DNA of 64,000 bases from Prorocentrum cordatum (GCA_963575745.1 CAUYUJ010005625.1:336646-400645); one strand, 5' to 3'; shown: positions 37,111-47,640, numbered from the stretch's first letter. Notes: generated from the sequence alone by a model not told the origin. A program made the numbers and translations.

Positions 37111-38936
37111 GCTAACCTAGGCGGCCGAACATACCTGAGAATTGCGACAGCCTGAGATTACGCAGGCGTTTCGAGCCGAACCAGGGACGATACATTCCTG
37201 ACACCTGGTAAGTTTCAGAGTTCGCGCTGACGACCTCGCAGATCCTTACTATGCTGAGGCATCGGGAATTTGCACGCCATCGGGTTCCATTGCATTGTAG
37301 TAGGTCCTTACGATTGCTCTCGACACCGAACGTGTTCAAAGCCAGGGATGATACGTTCTGACACCTGGTAAGTTTCAGAGTTCGCGCTGACGACCTCGCA
37401 GATCCTTACTATGCTGAGGCTGCGGATAGTTGAAGAACGTCGGGGTCCATGGCCTTGCAGTGCGTAGGTTCTTTGCAATTTCCTTCTGTTCTGGAAGTGC
37501 TGTGCGCCAGGGATGATACGTTCTGACACCTGGTAAGTTTCAGAGTTCGCTCTGACGACCTCGCAGATCCTTACTATGCTGAGGCTGCGGATGATTGAAG
37601 TTCATCAGGGTCCATGGCATTGCAGTGCGTAGGTTCTTTGCAAGTGCCTTCCGTTCTGGAAGTGCTGTGAGCCAGGGATGATACGTTCTGACACCTGGTA
37701 CGTTTCAGAGTTCGCGCTGACGACCTCGCAGATCCTTACTATGCTGAGGCTGCGGCTAGTTAAAGTTCATCGGGGTCCATGGCCTTGCAGTGCGTAGGTT
37801 CTTTGCAAGTGCCTTCCTTTCTGGAAGTGCTGTGAGCCAGGGATGATACGTTCTGACACCTGGTAAGTTTCAGAGTTCGCGCTGACGACCTCGCAGATCC
37901 TTACTATGCTGAGGCTTCGGATATTGAAGCACATCAGGGTCCATGGGCTTGCACTGCGTAGGTCATTTGATGACCTTCTGTTCTGGAAGTGCTGTGAGCC
38001 AGGGATGATACGTTCTGACACCTGGTAAGTTTCAGAGTTCGCGCTGACGACCTCGCAGATCCTTACTATGCTGAGGCTGCCAGGGTCCATGGCTTGCAGT
38101 GCGTTCTGGAAGTGCTGTGAGCCAGGGATGATACGTTCTGACACCTGGTAAGTTTCAGAGTTCGCGCTGACGACCTCGCAGATCCTTACTATGCTGAGGC
38201 TGCGGCTAGTTGAAGGACGTCGGGGTCCATGGCCTTGCAGTGCGTAGGTTCTTTGCAATTTCCTCCTGTTCTGGAAGTGCTGTGAGCCAGGGATGATACG
38301 TTCTGACACCTGGTAAGTTTCAGAGTTCGCGCTGACGACCTCGCAGATCCTTACTATGCTGAGGCTTCGGGTATTGAAGGACATCAGGGTCCATGGGCTT
38401 GCACTGCGTAGGTCATTTGATGATCTTCTGTTCTGGAAGTGCTGTGAGCCAGGGATGATACGTTCTGACACCTGGTAAGTTTCAGAGTTCGCGCTGACGA
38501 CCTCGCAGATCCTTACTATGCTGAGGCTGCGGATCATTGAAGGACGTCGGGGTCCATGGCCTTGCAGTGCTTAGGTTTGTTGCAATTTCCTTCTGTTCTG
38601 GAAGTGCTGTGAGCCAGGGATGATACGTTCTGACACCTGGTAAGTTTCAGAGTTCGCGCTGACGACCTCGCAGATCCTTACTATGCTGAGGCTGCGGATA
38701 ATTGAAGGACATCGGGGTCCACTGGCTTGCAGTGCGTAGGTTCTTTGCAATTTCCTCCTGTTCTGGAAGTGCTGTGAGCCAGGGATGATACGTTCTGACA
38801 CCTGGTAAGTTTCAGAGTTCGCGCTGACGACCTCGCAGATCCTTACTATGCTGAGGCATCGGCGAATTGCACACCCTCGGAGTCCATGATTTTCCATCAG
38901 AGCCCTGCGATTGCTTGCGATTCCAACAGTGTCGTG
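37111..38936. repeat. Tandem array of ~165-bp repeats
   Basis: CTGACACCTGG starts at 37198, 37358, 37523, 37688, 37853, 38015, 38138, 38303, 38465, 38630 and 38795. The spacings are therefore 160, 165, 165, 165, 162, 123, 165, 162, 165 and 165 bp. Each unit has a ~60-bp core beginning ACACCTGGTAAGTTTCAGAG and ending TCCTTACTATGCTGAGG that is almost invariant, plus a variable linker (CATGGCCTTGCAGTGCGTAG type). Nearly all spacings are multiples of three, leaving minus-strand frames open for up to 256 codons (37,767-38,537). Confidence 0.93.
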
Positions 38937-39429
38937 AGCCTCGGGGGCTTCTCAGGGCCTCTTGGGGGCCTCTTGTTGTTTTTTGTTGTTTTTTGAGGGG
39001 CGGGGGGCATGTTGTGCTTTTAAGTCGTCTCAGAACGTCTGAACTTTCTGTTTGGGCATCTTAGGTTGTAGTGGTGCCGTTTTGGGCCGTCTTTGAACCT
39101 TTTTAGGCCGTCTGGGATTTGTTTGACGGCAGTTAGCAGCCGTCGTGGGAGCTTTGTGGGGCCACCGGCGGTTGTTATGCGAAGTTGTTAGGGGAGGTCT
39201 GGGCTGTAGCGGTATCGGTATTGCGAAGGCCTTACGGCCGTTGCTGCCGACCCTGAAGATGACGAAAGACAACACGGGGGGGGGGGCAGGAGGAGGAGGA
39301 GGAGGAGGAGGAGGAGGAGGAGGCGGAAGGGAGTAGGAGGAGGAAGGGTGAAGGGGGAGGAGGAGGAGGCCTTATGGATGTTGGTTGGGATCTCGTGGTT
39401 GACCTCTCGGGGGCGTCTGGAAGGCAACT

Positions 39430-40020
39430 TGAAGCCTCTTGGGGGCCGTTGTGGGGCCTCTTGGGGCCTCTTTTGGGCCTCTTGGGGCTTCCGGAGGCCG
39501 TCTTCGGCGCATCTTGGGGGCGTCTTGGCGCCGCTCGGGGGCCTCTTGGGGCCTTTTGGGGGCCTCTTGGGGCTTCCCGGGGGCCTCTTAGGGCGGAAGT
39601 CTCGAATTCTCGGTTCCTCGTCCCCCTCTTGGCCGTTTCTTGGGCCCGTCTTGGGGCCCTATTGGGCCGTCTTGGGCGCCTCTTAGGCTGTCCTGGGGCC
39701 TTCTTGGGCCGTCTTGGGGCCCTCTTGTAGGCCTCTTGGGGCGCTCTTGGGGGCCTCTTGGGGGCCTCTTGGGCCGTCTTGGAGTGTCGGAAAGCCGAAA
39801 AGGCGAGAAGGCCAAAATCATTCAAAAACCGATGTAAAATTGACGATTTTGGCGCCTGGGGCCCTCTTGGGTGTGCTCTTGGGGCTCTCTTGGAGCGTCT
39901 TGAGGGCCTCTTGGGCCGTCTTCGGGCCGTCTTGGGCGTCTTGGGGCCATCGTTCGTCGAGTCGAGGCCCTCTTGTACCCTTTTGGGGGTGTCTTCTGTC
40001 GCTCTTGGCTCGTCTTGAAG
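39430..40020. repeat. CTTGG-type repeat domain with A-rich module
   Basis: Units such as GGGGGCCTCTTGGGGCCTTT run for ~590 bp. Near 39,780-39,850 a module with GTCGGAAAGCCGAAAAGG, ATCATTCAAAAACCGATG and AAATTGACGATTTTGGCG matches the module at 27,975-28,040. A conserved non-repetitive piece thus travels with the repeat. Confidence 0.75.
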
Positions 40021-40035
40021 CTTTTCTGAGCTCCG

Positions 40036-40300
40036 GGACCCCCCGGGGAGGATGCGTATCTGGGTGGCGACCCCCCCCGGCGACCCCCCCCGGCGACCCC
40101 CCCCCCCCCCCCGGCGGGGAGGGTAGGGAGGGGCTTCGCCACGACTCAACTACGACGTTGCTCAATGTCGCTTTGGCTCGCGCGCTCAAGGAGACGGGGA
40201 ACGACGAAGACGACGAGGGACAACGGAGACGGAGACGACGAGGACACGACGGAGACGACGACGACGACGACGACGACGACGGTGATCCACGCAAGACGAC
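40036..40300. repeat. C-runs and (GAC/GACGAC)n microsatellite
   Basis: Several C7-C14 runs separated by GGCGA lie at 40,066-40,120. They are followed by GACGACGAGG-type triplets from about 40,205 to 40,290. Arg/Thr/Asp-rich ORFs on both strands follow from the triplets and are not credible genes. Confidence 0.8.
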
Positions 40301-40450
40301 GACACCGGGATGCGTCTTCCACACACCGACAGGGTCGGCGGATTTTCTGTGACCCCATAATGAAGAGAGAACGCCCTTAGCCAAAGGCGAACAGATCGTT
40401 TTCGAAACCACGCATGCCCAGCGGGCTGGTGGGACCGTGGTGTTCTTTGT

Positions 40451-42890
40451 AGGCTAACTTAGACGGCCGAACATACCAGATAATTGTGCCGCCTGAGATT
40501 ACGCAGACGTTTTGAGCCGAACGAGGGACGATAAATTCTGACACCTGGTAATTTCCAGAGTTTGCGCTGACGACCTCGCAGATCCTTACTGTGCTGATGC
40601 ATCGGGAAATTGCACGCCATCGGAGTCCAACGTATTGCAGTAGGTACTTGCGATTGCTTTCGATGCCGAGCTTGTTCACAGCCAGGGATGCTACGTTCTG
40701 ACACCTGGTAAGTTTCAGAGTTCGCGCTGACGACCTCGCAGATCCTTACTATGCTGAGGCTGCGGATCATTGAAGGACATCGGGGTCCATGGCATTGCAG
40801 TGCGTAGGTTCTTGGGTTGCCTTCTGTTCTGGAAGTGCTGTGAGCCGGGGATGATAAGTTCTGACACCTGGTAAGTTTCAGAGTTCGCGCTGACGACCTC
40901 ACAGATCCTTGCTATGCGACTTTCGCACCATCGGGGCACACCATTTTTAATCCGAGCCCTGCGATTGCTTGCGATTCTGGAAGTGCTGTGAGCCAGGGAT
41001 GATACGTTCTGACACCTGGTAAGTTTCAGAGTTCGCGCTGACGACCTCGCAGATCCTTACTATGCTGAGGCATCGGGGAATCGCACGCCGGCGGGGTCCA
41101 TTCTTTGTGATTCCGGGAGGCTGGGGATGATACGTGCTGACATTCGGTAATTATCACAGCTAGCGCTGACGATCTCGCAGATCCTTACTATAGCGAGGCT
41201 TTGGATGATTGCGCGCCATCGGGGTCCGTCATTTTGCTTTAGCGCTTTGCGATTGCTCTCGATTCCAGAAGTTTGGTGAGCCGTAGGCGATACATGTTGA
41301 CGCTTGGTCAATCTCAGAGATCGCGTTGACGACCTCGCAGATTCTATTCACGCCGAGGCATCGAGTTATTGCACGCCATCGGGGTCCATTGCATTGCAGT
41401 ACATGTTTGCGATTGTTTTCTATATTCTGAAAGTGCTGTGAGCCAGGGATGATACGTTCTCTGGCACCTGGTAAGTTTCAGAGTTCGCGCTGACGACCTC
41501 GCAGATCCTTACTATGCTGAGGCATCGGGGAGTTCCACGCCAGCCGGGTCCTCCATTTTGCATTAGAGCTTTGCGATTGATTCCTCATTCGGAGGTTTTG
41601 TACACCGAGGATGATGCATTCTGACTCCCGGTAAGTGTCAGAGTTCGCGCTGACTACCTCGCAGATCCTTACTATGCCAAGGCATCGGGAAATTGCTCGC
41701 CATCGGGGTTCATCGTTTTGCATCAGAGCCTTGCTGGGCAGGGGGATGCCGTGCATGCGACGTCACCGCTTTTCCGAGCCCATTCGGCGCTGGCGTCCGA
41801 CCGCGACGACCGTCGTCGAGGGAAGTGCGACGGGGTCTGACGAGCAGCGTGGAGTCGCTCAACACAGTGTTTTTTTCTCAGACTATGCCAGGGATCCGCT
41901 TCCAGTGTGTTGCTGCTTCGGCTGAGCACCCTGGCGGAGTGCTTGGACTCTTGTTTCAATTTGCAGGCGTGCTGACCAACCCTCTCTGCTCCGATGCTCA
42001 GCGAGGCACACAGATTAGGTTCACCGCTGCTGCCTAAAAGAAACTCATCAGGGCCTTGCGATTACTTTGGATCCTGGGATGTTTGTGAGCCGTGGGTAAT
42101 ACGTTTACATGTCGCAAGTTTAAGAGTTCGCTTTGATGACCTCGCAGATTTTTGTTATGGTGAGGCATCGAGTAATTGCACGCCATCGGGTTCCATTGCA
42201 TTGCAGCACATCTTTGCGATGGCTTTCTGTTCTGGAAGTGCTGTGAGCCGGGGATGATACGTTCTGACACCTGGTAAGTTTCAGAGTTCGCGCTGACGAC
42301 CTCGCAGATCCTTACTATGCTGAGGCATCGGGGATTTGCACACCATCGGGCCGAGGACCATCGGGGTCCGCTAAGTTGCATTCGAGTCGTGTCATTGCTT
42401 TCGATTCCGAACCTGTTCAGAGCCAAGGATGATACGTTCTGACACCTGGTAAGTTTCAGAGTTCGCGTTGACGACCTCGCAGATCCTTACTATGCTGAGG
42501 AATCGAGTCATTGCACGACATCAGGTTCCACCATTTTCCATCGGAGCCATGTGATTGCTTGCGAATCCAGCAGTGCCCTGGACAGGGGATTATACGTTCT
42601 GGCACCTGGGAAGTTCCAGAGTTCGCGCTACCGATCTTGCCTATCTTTCCTGTGCTGAGGTATCGGGAATTGCACGCCATCGGGGTGTTTTGCATTGCAG
42701 TGGTGCATTGCGATTACGCGGCGACTGGGGCAGGCCTGGGATGATACGTTCTGATACCTGGTAAGTTTCAGAGTTCGCGCTGACGACCTCGCAGATCCTT
42801 ACTATGCTGAGGCATCGGGACATTTCACGTTATTGGGGTCAATCAGTTCACATCATAGTCTTCCGATTGTTCTCTATCCCAGGCGCTTCT
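40451..42890. repeat. Dispersed copies of the 60-bp core with diverged linkers
   Basis: Core copies lie near 40,550, 40,700, 40,860, 41,010, 41,462, 41,625, 42,263, 42,437 and 42,745. Weaker ones lie near 41,130, 41,290, 42,100 and 42,600. Spacing is irregular and the linkers are no longer alike, yet most cores keep nearly every base. A GC-richer unrelated stretch at 41,730-42,040 separates two groups and shows no recognisable gene. Confidence 0.85.
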
Positions 42891-42924
42891 CGTAACCCCA
42901 CCATGCCATCTAGAAACGATGCCC

Positions 42925-42995
42925 AGGCGAGTTGCCCTGATCAGGAATGTGGAGTAGCATGCCGTGGAATGCAGGGCTAGGGAAGCCGTTAGGCC
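42925..42995. repeat. 65-bp module with CCTGATCAGG palindrome (copy 1 of 3)
   Basis: The module runs GCGAGTTGCCCTGATCAGG then AATGTGGAGTAGCATGCCGT to GCTAGGGAAGCCGT. Further copies are at 43,134-43,203 and 45,158-45,232. Each is followed by purine-rich GGA sequence or a CCCCCC run. Function unknown. Confidence 0.8.
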
Positions 42996-43239
42996 GGAGG
43001 AAGAAGATGAGGAGGAGGTGGAGGAGGGAGATGGGGAGGGGGAGGTGGAGGAGGGAGGAGGGAGGAGGAGAAGCAGTAGGCGGATGAGGAAGAGGAGGGG
43101 GAGGAGAAGGATGAGGAAGAGGAGGAGGAGGAGGGCGAGTCACCCTGATCAGGATTGTGGAGTAGCATTCCGTAGAATACATGGCTGGGGAAGCCGTCAT
43201 GCCCAAAGAGGGGGAGGATGGATGATGAATCGGAGGAGG

Positions 43240-43253
43240 AGGAGGATGGACGG

Positions 43254-43310
<57 letters not shown>

Positions 43311-43323
43311 CTGATGCTGATGC

Positions 43324-43358
<35 letters not shown>

Positions 43359-43538
43359 GTGATGGTGATGATGATGATGATGATGATGATGAGGAGGAGG
43401 AGGAGGAGGAGGAGGAGGAGAGGAGGAGGAGGAGGAAGGAGGAGGAGGAGGAGGAGGGGGAGGGAGGGGGGGGAGGGTAGGGAGGAGGGAGTAGGAACAT
43501 GTGGACGAGGAAGAGGTGGAGGCGGAGGATGATGCTGC

Positions 43539-43590
<52 letters not shown>

Positions 43591-43622
43591 TGATGATGAG
43601 ATGATGATGATGATGATGATGC

Positions 43623-43676
<54 letters not shown>

Positions 43677-43747
43677 GGGAGGAGGAGGATATGATGATGA
43701 TGATGCTGATGCTGATGCTGATGCTGATGCTGATGATGATGATGATG

Positions 43748-43800
<53 letters not shown>

Positions 43801-43970
43801 TGATGCTGATGCTGCTGATGCTGATGCTGATGCTGATGCTGATGCTGATGCTGATGCTGATGCTGATGCTGATGCTGATGATGATGAGGAGGAGGAGGAG
43901 GAGGAGGAGGAGGAGGAGAAGGAGGAGGATGAGGAGGAGGAGGAGGAGGAGGAGGAGGAGGGCGAGCAAA
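43240..43970. repeat. ~0.7-kb ATG/CTGATG/GGA microsatellite
   Basis: Runs of (GAT)n alternate with (CTGATG)n hexamers (43,700-43,735 and 43,800-43,880) and (GAG)n stretches (43,390-43,450 and 43,885-43,965). Single-base slips such as GATGTGATG shift the phase. Minus-strand frames read as Ser/His/Ile strings and plus-strand frames as Met strings. All are artefacts of triplet repetition. Confidence 0.95.
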
Positions 43971-43989
43971 AAGGCCAGAGGCCGCTTCG

Positions 43990-44810
43990 ATGCTTCTCGG
44001 GGTCTCCTCGGATGTCTCTTGAGAGCTTCTTGGAGTCCTCTTGGGGTGCTTTGGGGTGCCTCTTGTCTGTCCCGGGGGCCTCTTGGAGCGTCTGGGGTGC
44101 CTCGGAGGAGCCTTTTGGGGCCTTTTAGGGGTCCCTGGGGAGCCTCCGGGGGCCCCTTTGGGGCCTCTTTGGGGCCGGGGGCCTCCTGGGCGCCTCCTGG
44201 GGCGTTCCTTCGGCCCTCCTGGGAGCCTTGGAGGCCCTCTTGGGGCCCCCATGTTGGCGAGGTTCGATCCAAGAAGGGGCACTCCATCCAGGCGGCCCCT
44301 CGAGAGCCCCTAATATCGCCTCTTGGACCCCTCTTGGAGTGCTCTTGGAGCGCTCTTGGGGCCGTTCTCGGGCCTTGGAGGGCCCCGCTTGCGGCTGCCT
44401 GGGCCCTCCGGGAGCCATCGGGAGGCCTCGGAAGGCCATCGAACGCGCCAAGGGCGAGAAGGCACACCACATGGTAGTTCCGTTGGTTTCGGAAGGATTT
44501 GGGCTTCTTGGTGGCTTCCTTGGGAGGCTCCCTGGCCACTTGGAGCCGTCTCGGGGCGGTCTTGAGTCCTCTTAGAGCATCTTGGAAGCCACCTTTCGCC
44601 TTTTTTGACTTAATCTTCAGCTCTCTCAGGCCCTCTTGGAGCCATCATGGGCCATCTTGGACGCTTCAAAGGGTCGCGCCCCCCCCCCCCCCCCGTCCAG
44701 GTCCAGGGGAGGGGGTTAAGGGGAGGGGTAAATCCCTTCCCGAGGGGGAAGAGGGACGACGGAAGAGGAACCCCGCTAAACCACCCACGCACAGATGGTT
44801 GGTAGGATTA
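43990..44810. repeat. CTTGG-type repeat domain, C-run and shared tail
   Basis: About 650 bp of CTTGG repeats (GGGGTCTCCTCGGATGTCTC onward) lead into a C-run at 44,677-44,697. Then come GGGGAGGGGTAAATCCCTTC and a tail, AACCCCGCTAAACCACCCAC, resembling the tails at 35,850 and 45,470. The order (repeat, homopolymer, tail) is the same as in the other large copies. Confidence 0.65.
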
Positions 44811-46010
44811 CATCAGTTCTTTGGATGATGCAGTCTGACACCTGGTAAGTTTCAGAGTGCGCGTTGACGACCTCGCAGATCCTTACTATGCGGAGCACGC
44901 TATCGGGGTCCATTGTTTAGTAGTTCGTCTTTGCGATGGCTTTCTGTTCTGGAAGTGCTATGAGCCGGGGATGATACGTTCTGACACCTGGTAAGTTTCA
45001 GAGTTCGCGCTGACGACCTCGCAGATCCTTACTATGCTGAGGCAGCGGGGAATTGCACGCTAGCGGCGTCCATGATTTCCTATCAGAGCCTTGCGGTTGC
45101 TTTCTATCCCAGACGTTTCGCATAACCTTCACCAGTCCATCCAGCAACGATGTTCAAGCGAATTGCCCTGATCAGGAATGTGGATTATTGTTGCCCATGC
45201 CGTGGTATACTGGGCTGGGAAAGCCGTCATACCCCCCCAACGGGGGAGGATGGATGAGGAATCGGAGGAGGAGTGCACCTTGCATTGTTATTTTACAGGG
45301 ATGGTGCGGGTGAGGCGCATCGGGTTGGCCGCGCATCCTCCAAATGTGAAGGCATAGTTAGTTCTGTTTTGTTTTTTGAGAGAGGTGGTGGTTGGAGAGG
45401 TGAGCATGGTTCCTGGTTGGCCGCCGGTCGTCTGGGGGAGGGGGCGTACATACATAGGGAACAGTGATAAACCATTCCCCGTAGGGGCTACTCACGCCGT
45501 AAAGGGCTGGTGGGATCAGGACACCAGGTAAGTTTCAGAGTTCGCGCTTACGACCTCTGCGATCCTTACTATGCTGCGGCATCGAGTAATTGCATGCCAC
45601 TGAGGTCCACGGTATTGCAGTAGATCCTTGCGATTGCTTTTTGTTATTGAGGCGTTGTGAGTTGGGGATGATGCTTTCTGGTACTTGCTAAATTCCAGAG
45701 TTCGCGCAGTCGACCTCACAGATCCGTACTACGCTGAGGCATCGGGAAATTGCACGCCATCGGGGTCCGTGTTTCAGCAGACCCTGCGATTCCTTGCGAT
45801 TCCAGGAGTGTGAGCCTGGGGTGATACATTCTGACACCTGGCAAGTTTCAGAGCTCGCGTCGATGACCTCGCAGATCCTTACCATGCTGAGGCATCGGGG
45901 AATTGCATATCGGGGTCAATTGCATCACATTCGGGCTGCGTGCGATTCCGCATGTGGTTCGAGTCTCAGAGTTCGTACCGCCGACTTCGCAGGTCCTTGC
46001 TCTGCTCAGG
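44811..46010. repeat. Further dispersed 60-bp core copies
   Basis: Cores near 44,828, 44,985, 45,525, 45,680 and 45,830, and a weak one near 45,960, continue the family. Between them lie the third 65-bp module and a ~220-bp segment (45,270-45,490) that carries no recognisable gene. Confidence 0.8.
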
Positions 46011-46220
46011 CTCTGTCTGGCTTCACTGCAACAGGCATACCCTTCACCGCGTGTCACAGGCACATCCGAACTTCACGGCGTGTTTGAAGTGCAGAGTATT
46101 CTGCGGTCGGCGGCTCCCTTGGCTTGCCGTGGACGCGATCTGTGGATCCAGCGTCAGAATATGGCCGTATCCACCGCTTCGGAGTCGTGCCTTGGGATCT
46201 CGAGGGGTGGTGGACATGGA

Positions 46221-46250
46221 CATCTGCCCGCCCGCTTGAGTGGGCAGATG
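46221..46250. other. Perfect 9-bp-stem hairpin
   Basis: CATCTGCCC at 46,221-46,229 pairs perfectly with GGGCAGATG at 46,242-46,250 across a 12-nt loop. It lies 12 bp left of foldback element M1 copy 1. Confidence 0.75.
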
Positions 46251-46262
46251 GCAATATCCTGA

Positions 46263-46417
46263 AGTCGGGTATGTCCCTCTACAGGAGGAATATTCAAAAA
46301 TAGTACAATCATAGTCGTTGGGGACGTTTTTCGATGATGTTTTGCTTTTCGTGAGTCTTTTTTGGAGTATCTGTTTATTTTTCGCCCAAGGTCCTGTAGG
46401 AGGAACATGCCCGACCT
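46263..46417. mobile_element. Foldback/MITE family M1, copy 1 (155 bp)
   Basis: The left end AGTCGGGTATGTCCCTCTAC and the right end GTAGGAGGAACATGCCCGAC are imperfect inverted repeats over ~25 bp. The same ends enclose a 120-bp element at 60,728-60,847, so this is a two-copy family. The interior is AT-rich and non-coding. Both copies are preceded by TGA, but I cannot define a target duplication, so the superfamily is unassigned. Confidence 0.75.
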
Positions 46418-46419
46418 GA

Positions 46420-46980
46420 CCAGATAGGACACGGCCCCGTGGCGCAGTGGACGTGGGCGCCTTCTGGCGGTGCCGTGGCGCCCGCTCTGGCTGCCGGGGG
46501 CCCCGAAGCCCTGATGTCGGCGTCGCTGTAACATACTGATACTATGGTGATCGTTTTTGTTCTTCCTTGTTTTGCTGATCGGCGCGGGCCCTGGCCCCCC
46601 CCCCTCCCCCCCCACACGCATGTAGTGGGTCTTGGCTGTCTGGGGCGCCTGCTTCAGACAGGTGGAGTCCCTCCCCCCCAGAGGACGCACGATCTGCAAA
46701 CAGCCCGCTGAGCAGAGGTTTGGAGCCAGCCCCCCCCCCCCCTCCCTGCCCCCTGGCCGCCCATGAAGAACACGCTCACCTGTGTGTGCGTCGCCCTCAA
46801 AGGGGCGACGCGCGCGCCGAGAAGTCTTTCTCGTGCCTGCTCCGTGGCGGGCACTTTCTGGCCACACCGCTCGGGAGGCGACGTGCTGCACGCTGCTTGT
46901 GCTACACACCTTCGGCTCGGAGTTGCGCCTCCGTCTGCGTCCCATGTGGGCGCGCACGCCGACGAGGCCCCCCCCCTCTC
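46420..46980. other. GC-rich spacer with C-runs, no recognised gene
   Basis: The segment has C-runs at 46,593-46,617 and 46,727-46,742. A minus-strand open frame (roughly 46,770-46,990) is followed by CACACACAGGTGAGCGTG, a donor-like sequence, but no homologous domain is recognisable. I do not call a gene. Confidence 0.35.
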
Positions 46981-46982
46981 GG

Positions 46983-47196
46983 AGGAGGACAAGGCACCGA
47001 TACTTGGGCGCCGCGTAATGGGGGGGTCATAAATGGGGGGGGGCGAGCGTGGTCCGAAAAGGTACCCAAACGGTACCTAAACGAGCCCCCTGGAGCTCTG
47101 GAGGGGCCCGAAAGGGGCACGAAAGGGGACCTTTTCTGACCCCCCATTTGTGACCCCCCCATTAAGCCACGCCCAAGATACCGCTGCCTTTCCTCG
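46983..47196. mobile_element. ~210-bp palindromic foldback element
   Basis: TAATGGGGGGGTCATAAATG at 47,016 is matched in reverse complement by the arm ending ATTTGTGACCCCCCCATTA at 47,164. Pairing extends outward (CTTGGGCG and CAAGGCA-like blocks) and inward (GAAAAGG / CCTTTTC) to the central GAGCTC at 47,093-47,098. Arms are about 80-90 bp with small gaps. No ORF spans it, and it resembles a foldback MITE. Confidence 0.8.
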
Positions 47197-47304
47197 TGCT
47201 CCCCTTGATGGGCCTCCCGGGAGGCCCTCGTCGCCACCGCGGGATTCGCCTCGAAGCCCTGGTCAGCACGCACCCTGGGAGAGGTCCGTGGCGTAGCGGT
47301 ATCG

Positions 47305-47383
47305 GTACCTTTTGGTTTCCCCGCCCTCAGCCTTGGCGGCGCACGCCGACGAGGCGGCTGAGGGTGGGGAAACCAGAAGGTAC
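47305..47383. other. 28-bp-stem hairpin with KpnI-like GGTACC end
   Basis: The left arm 47,305-47,332 (GTACCTTTTGGTTTCC...) and right arm 47,356-47,383 (...GGAAACCAGAAGGTAC) pair over 28 bp. The only exceptions are two positions that would be G-U wobbles in RNA, and the loop is 23 nt. It is preceded by TAGCGGTATCGGTA, a motif also found in element family E at ~37,014 and ~39,206. This could be a structured RNA or a small foldback element. Confidence 0.8.
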
Positions 47384-47388
47384 TTTCT

Positions 47389-47389
<1 letters not shown>

Positions 47390-47429
<40 letters not shown>

Positions 47430-47523
47430 GTTTGTTGTCTGTCGTTTGTTGTCTGTCGTTTGTTGTCTGTCGTTTGTCGTCTGTCGTCTGTCGTCTGTCG
47501 TTCGTCGTCGTCGTCGTCGTCGC

Positions 47524-47617
<94 letters not shown>

Positions 47618-47640
47618 TGTCGCCGGCGTCGTCTGTCGGC
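47390..47640. repeat. (CGT)n microsatellite with TTTGTTGTCTGTCG units
   Basis: A 250-bp triplet array has an inner section in which TGTCGTTTGTTGTC is repeated several times, so it is a composite of two repeat types. Ser/Val or Arg/Asp strings in the frames are artefacts. Confidence 0.9.

Larger units (their letters stand above)
38937..40450. mobile_element. Long copy of dispersed element family E
   Basis: It begins CCTCGGGGGCTTCTCAGGGC and follows the short copy (36,771-37,110) through GTAGCGGTATCGGTATTGCG near 39,208. About 1.1 kb of extra sequence then follows: a GGA run, a CTTGG domain (39,430-40,020), C-runs and a (GAC)n run. It rejoins the short copy at CGTTTTCGAAACCACGCATG and ends in GCCCAGCGGGCTGGTGGG. 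The flanking bases to the right (ACGGCCGAACATACC) also match those right of the short copy, so element and neighbouring repeat were probably duplicated together. Confidence 0.65.

Noticed and set aside
37767-38537. 256-codon minus-strand ORF with SLSIVRICEVV repeats as a repeat-protein gene
   Set aside because: Conservation in the repeat core is at every nucleotide including third positions, and dispersed copies do not keep the frame. It is kept only as a low-weight finding.
44255-44268. GGTTCGATCC as a second B-box
   Set aside because: It is one base short of the consensus, lies in a CTTGG repeat and cannot fold as a tRNA.
42989-44539. 516-codon minus-strand ORF rich in Ser, His and Ile
   Set aside because: It is produced by the ATG/CTG/GAG microsatellite and flanking CTTGG repeat, with homopolymeric translation and no domain.
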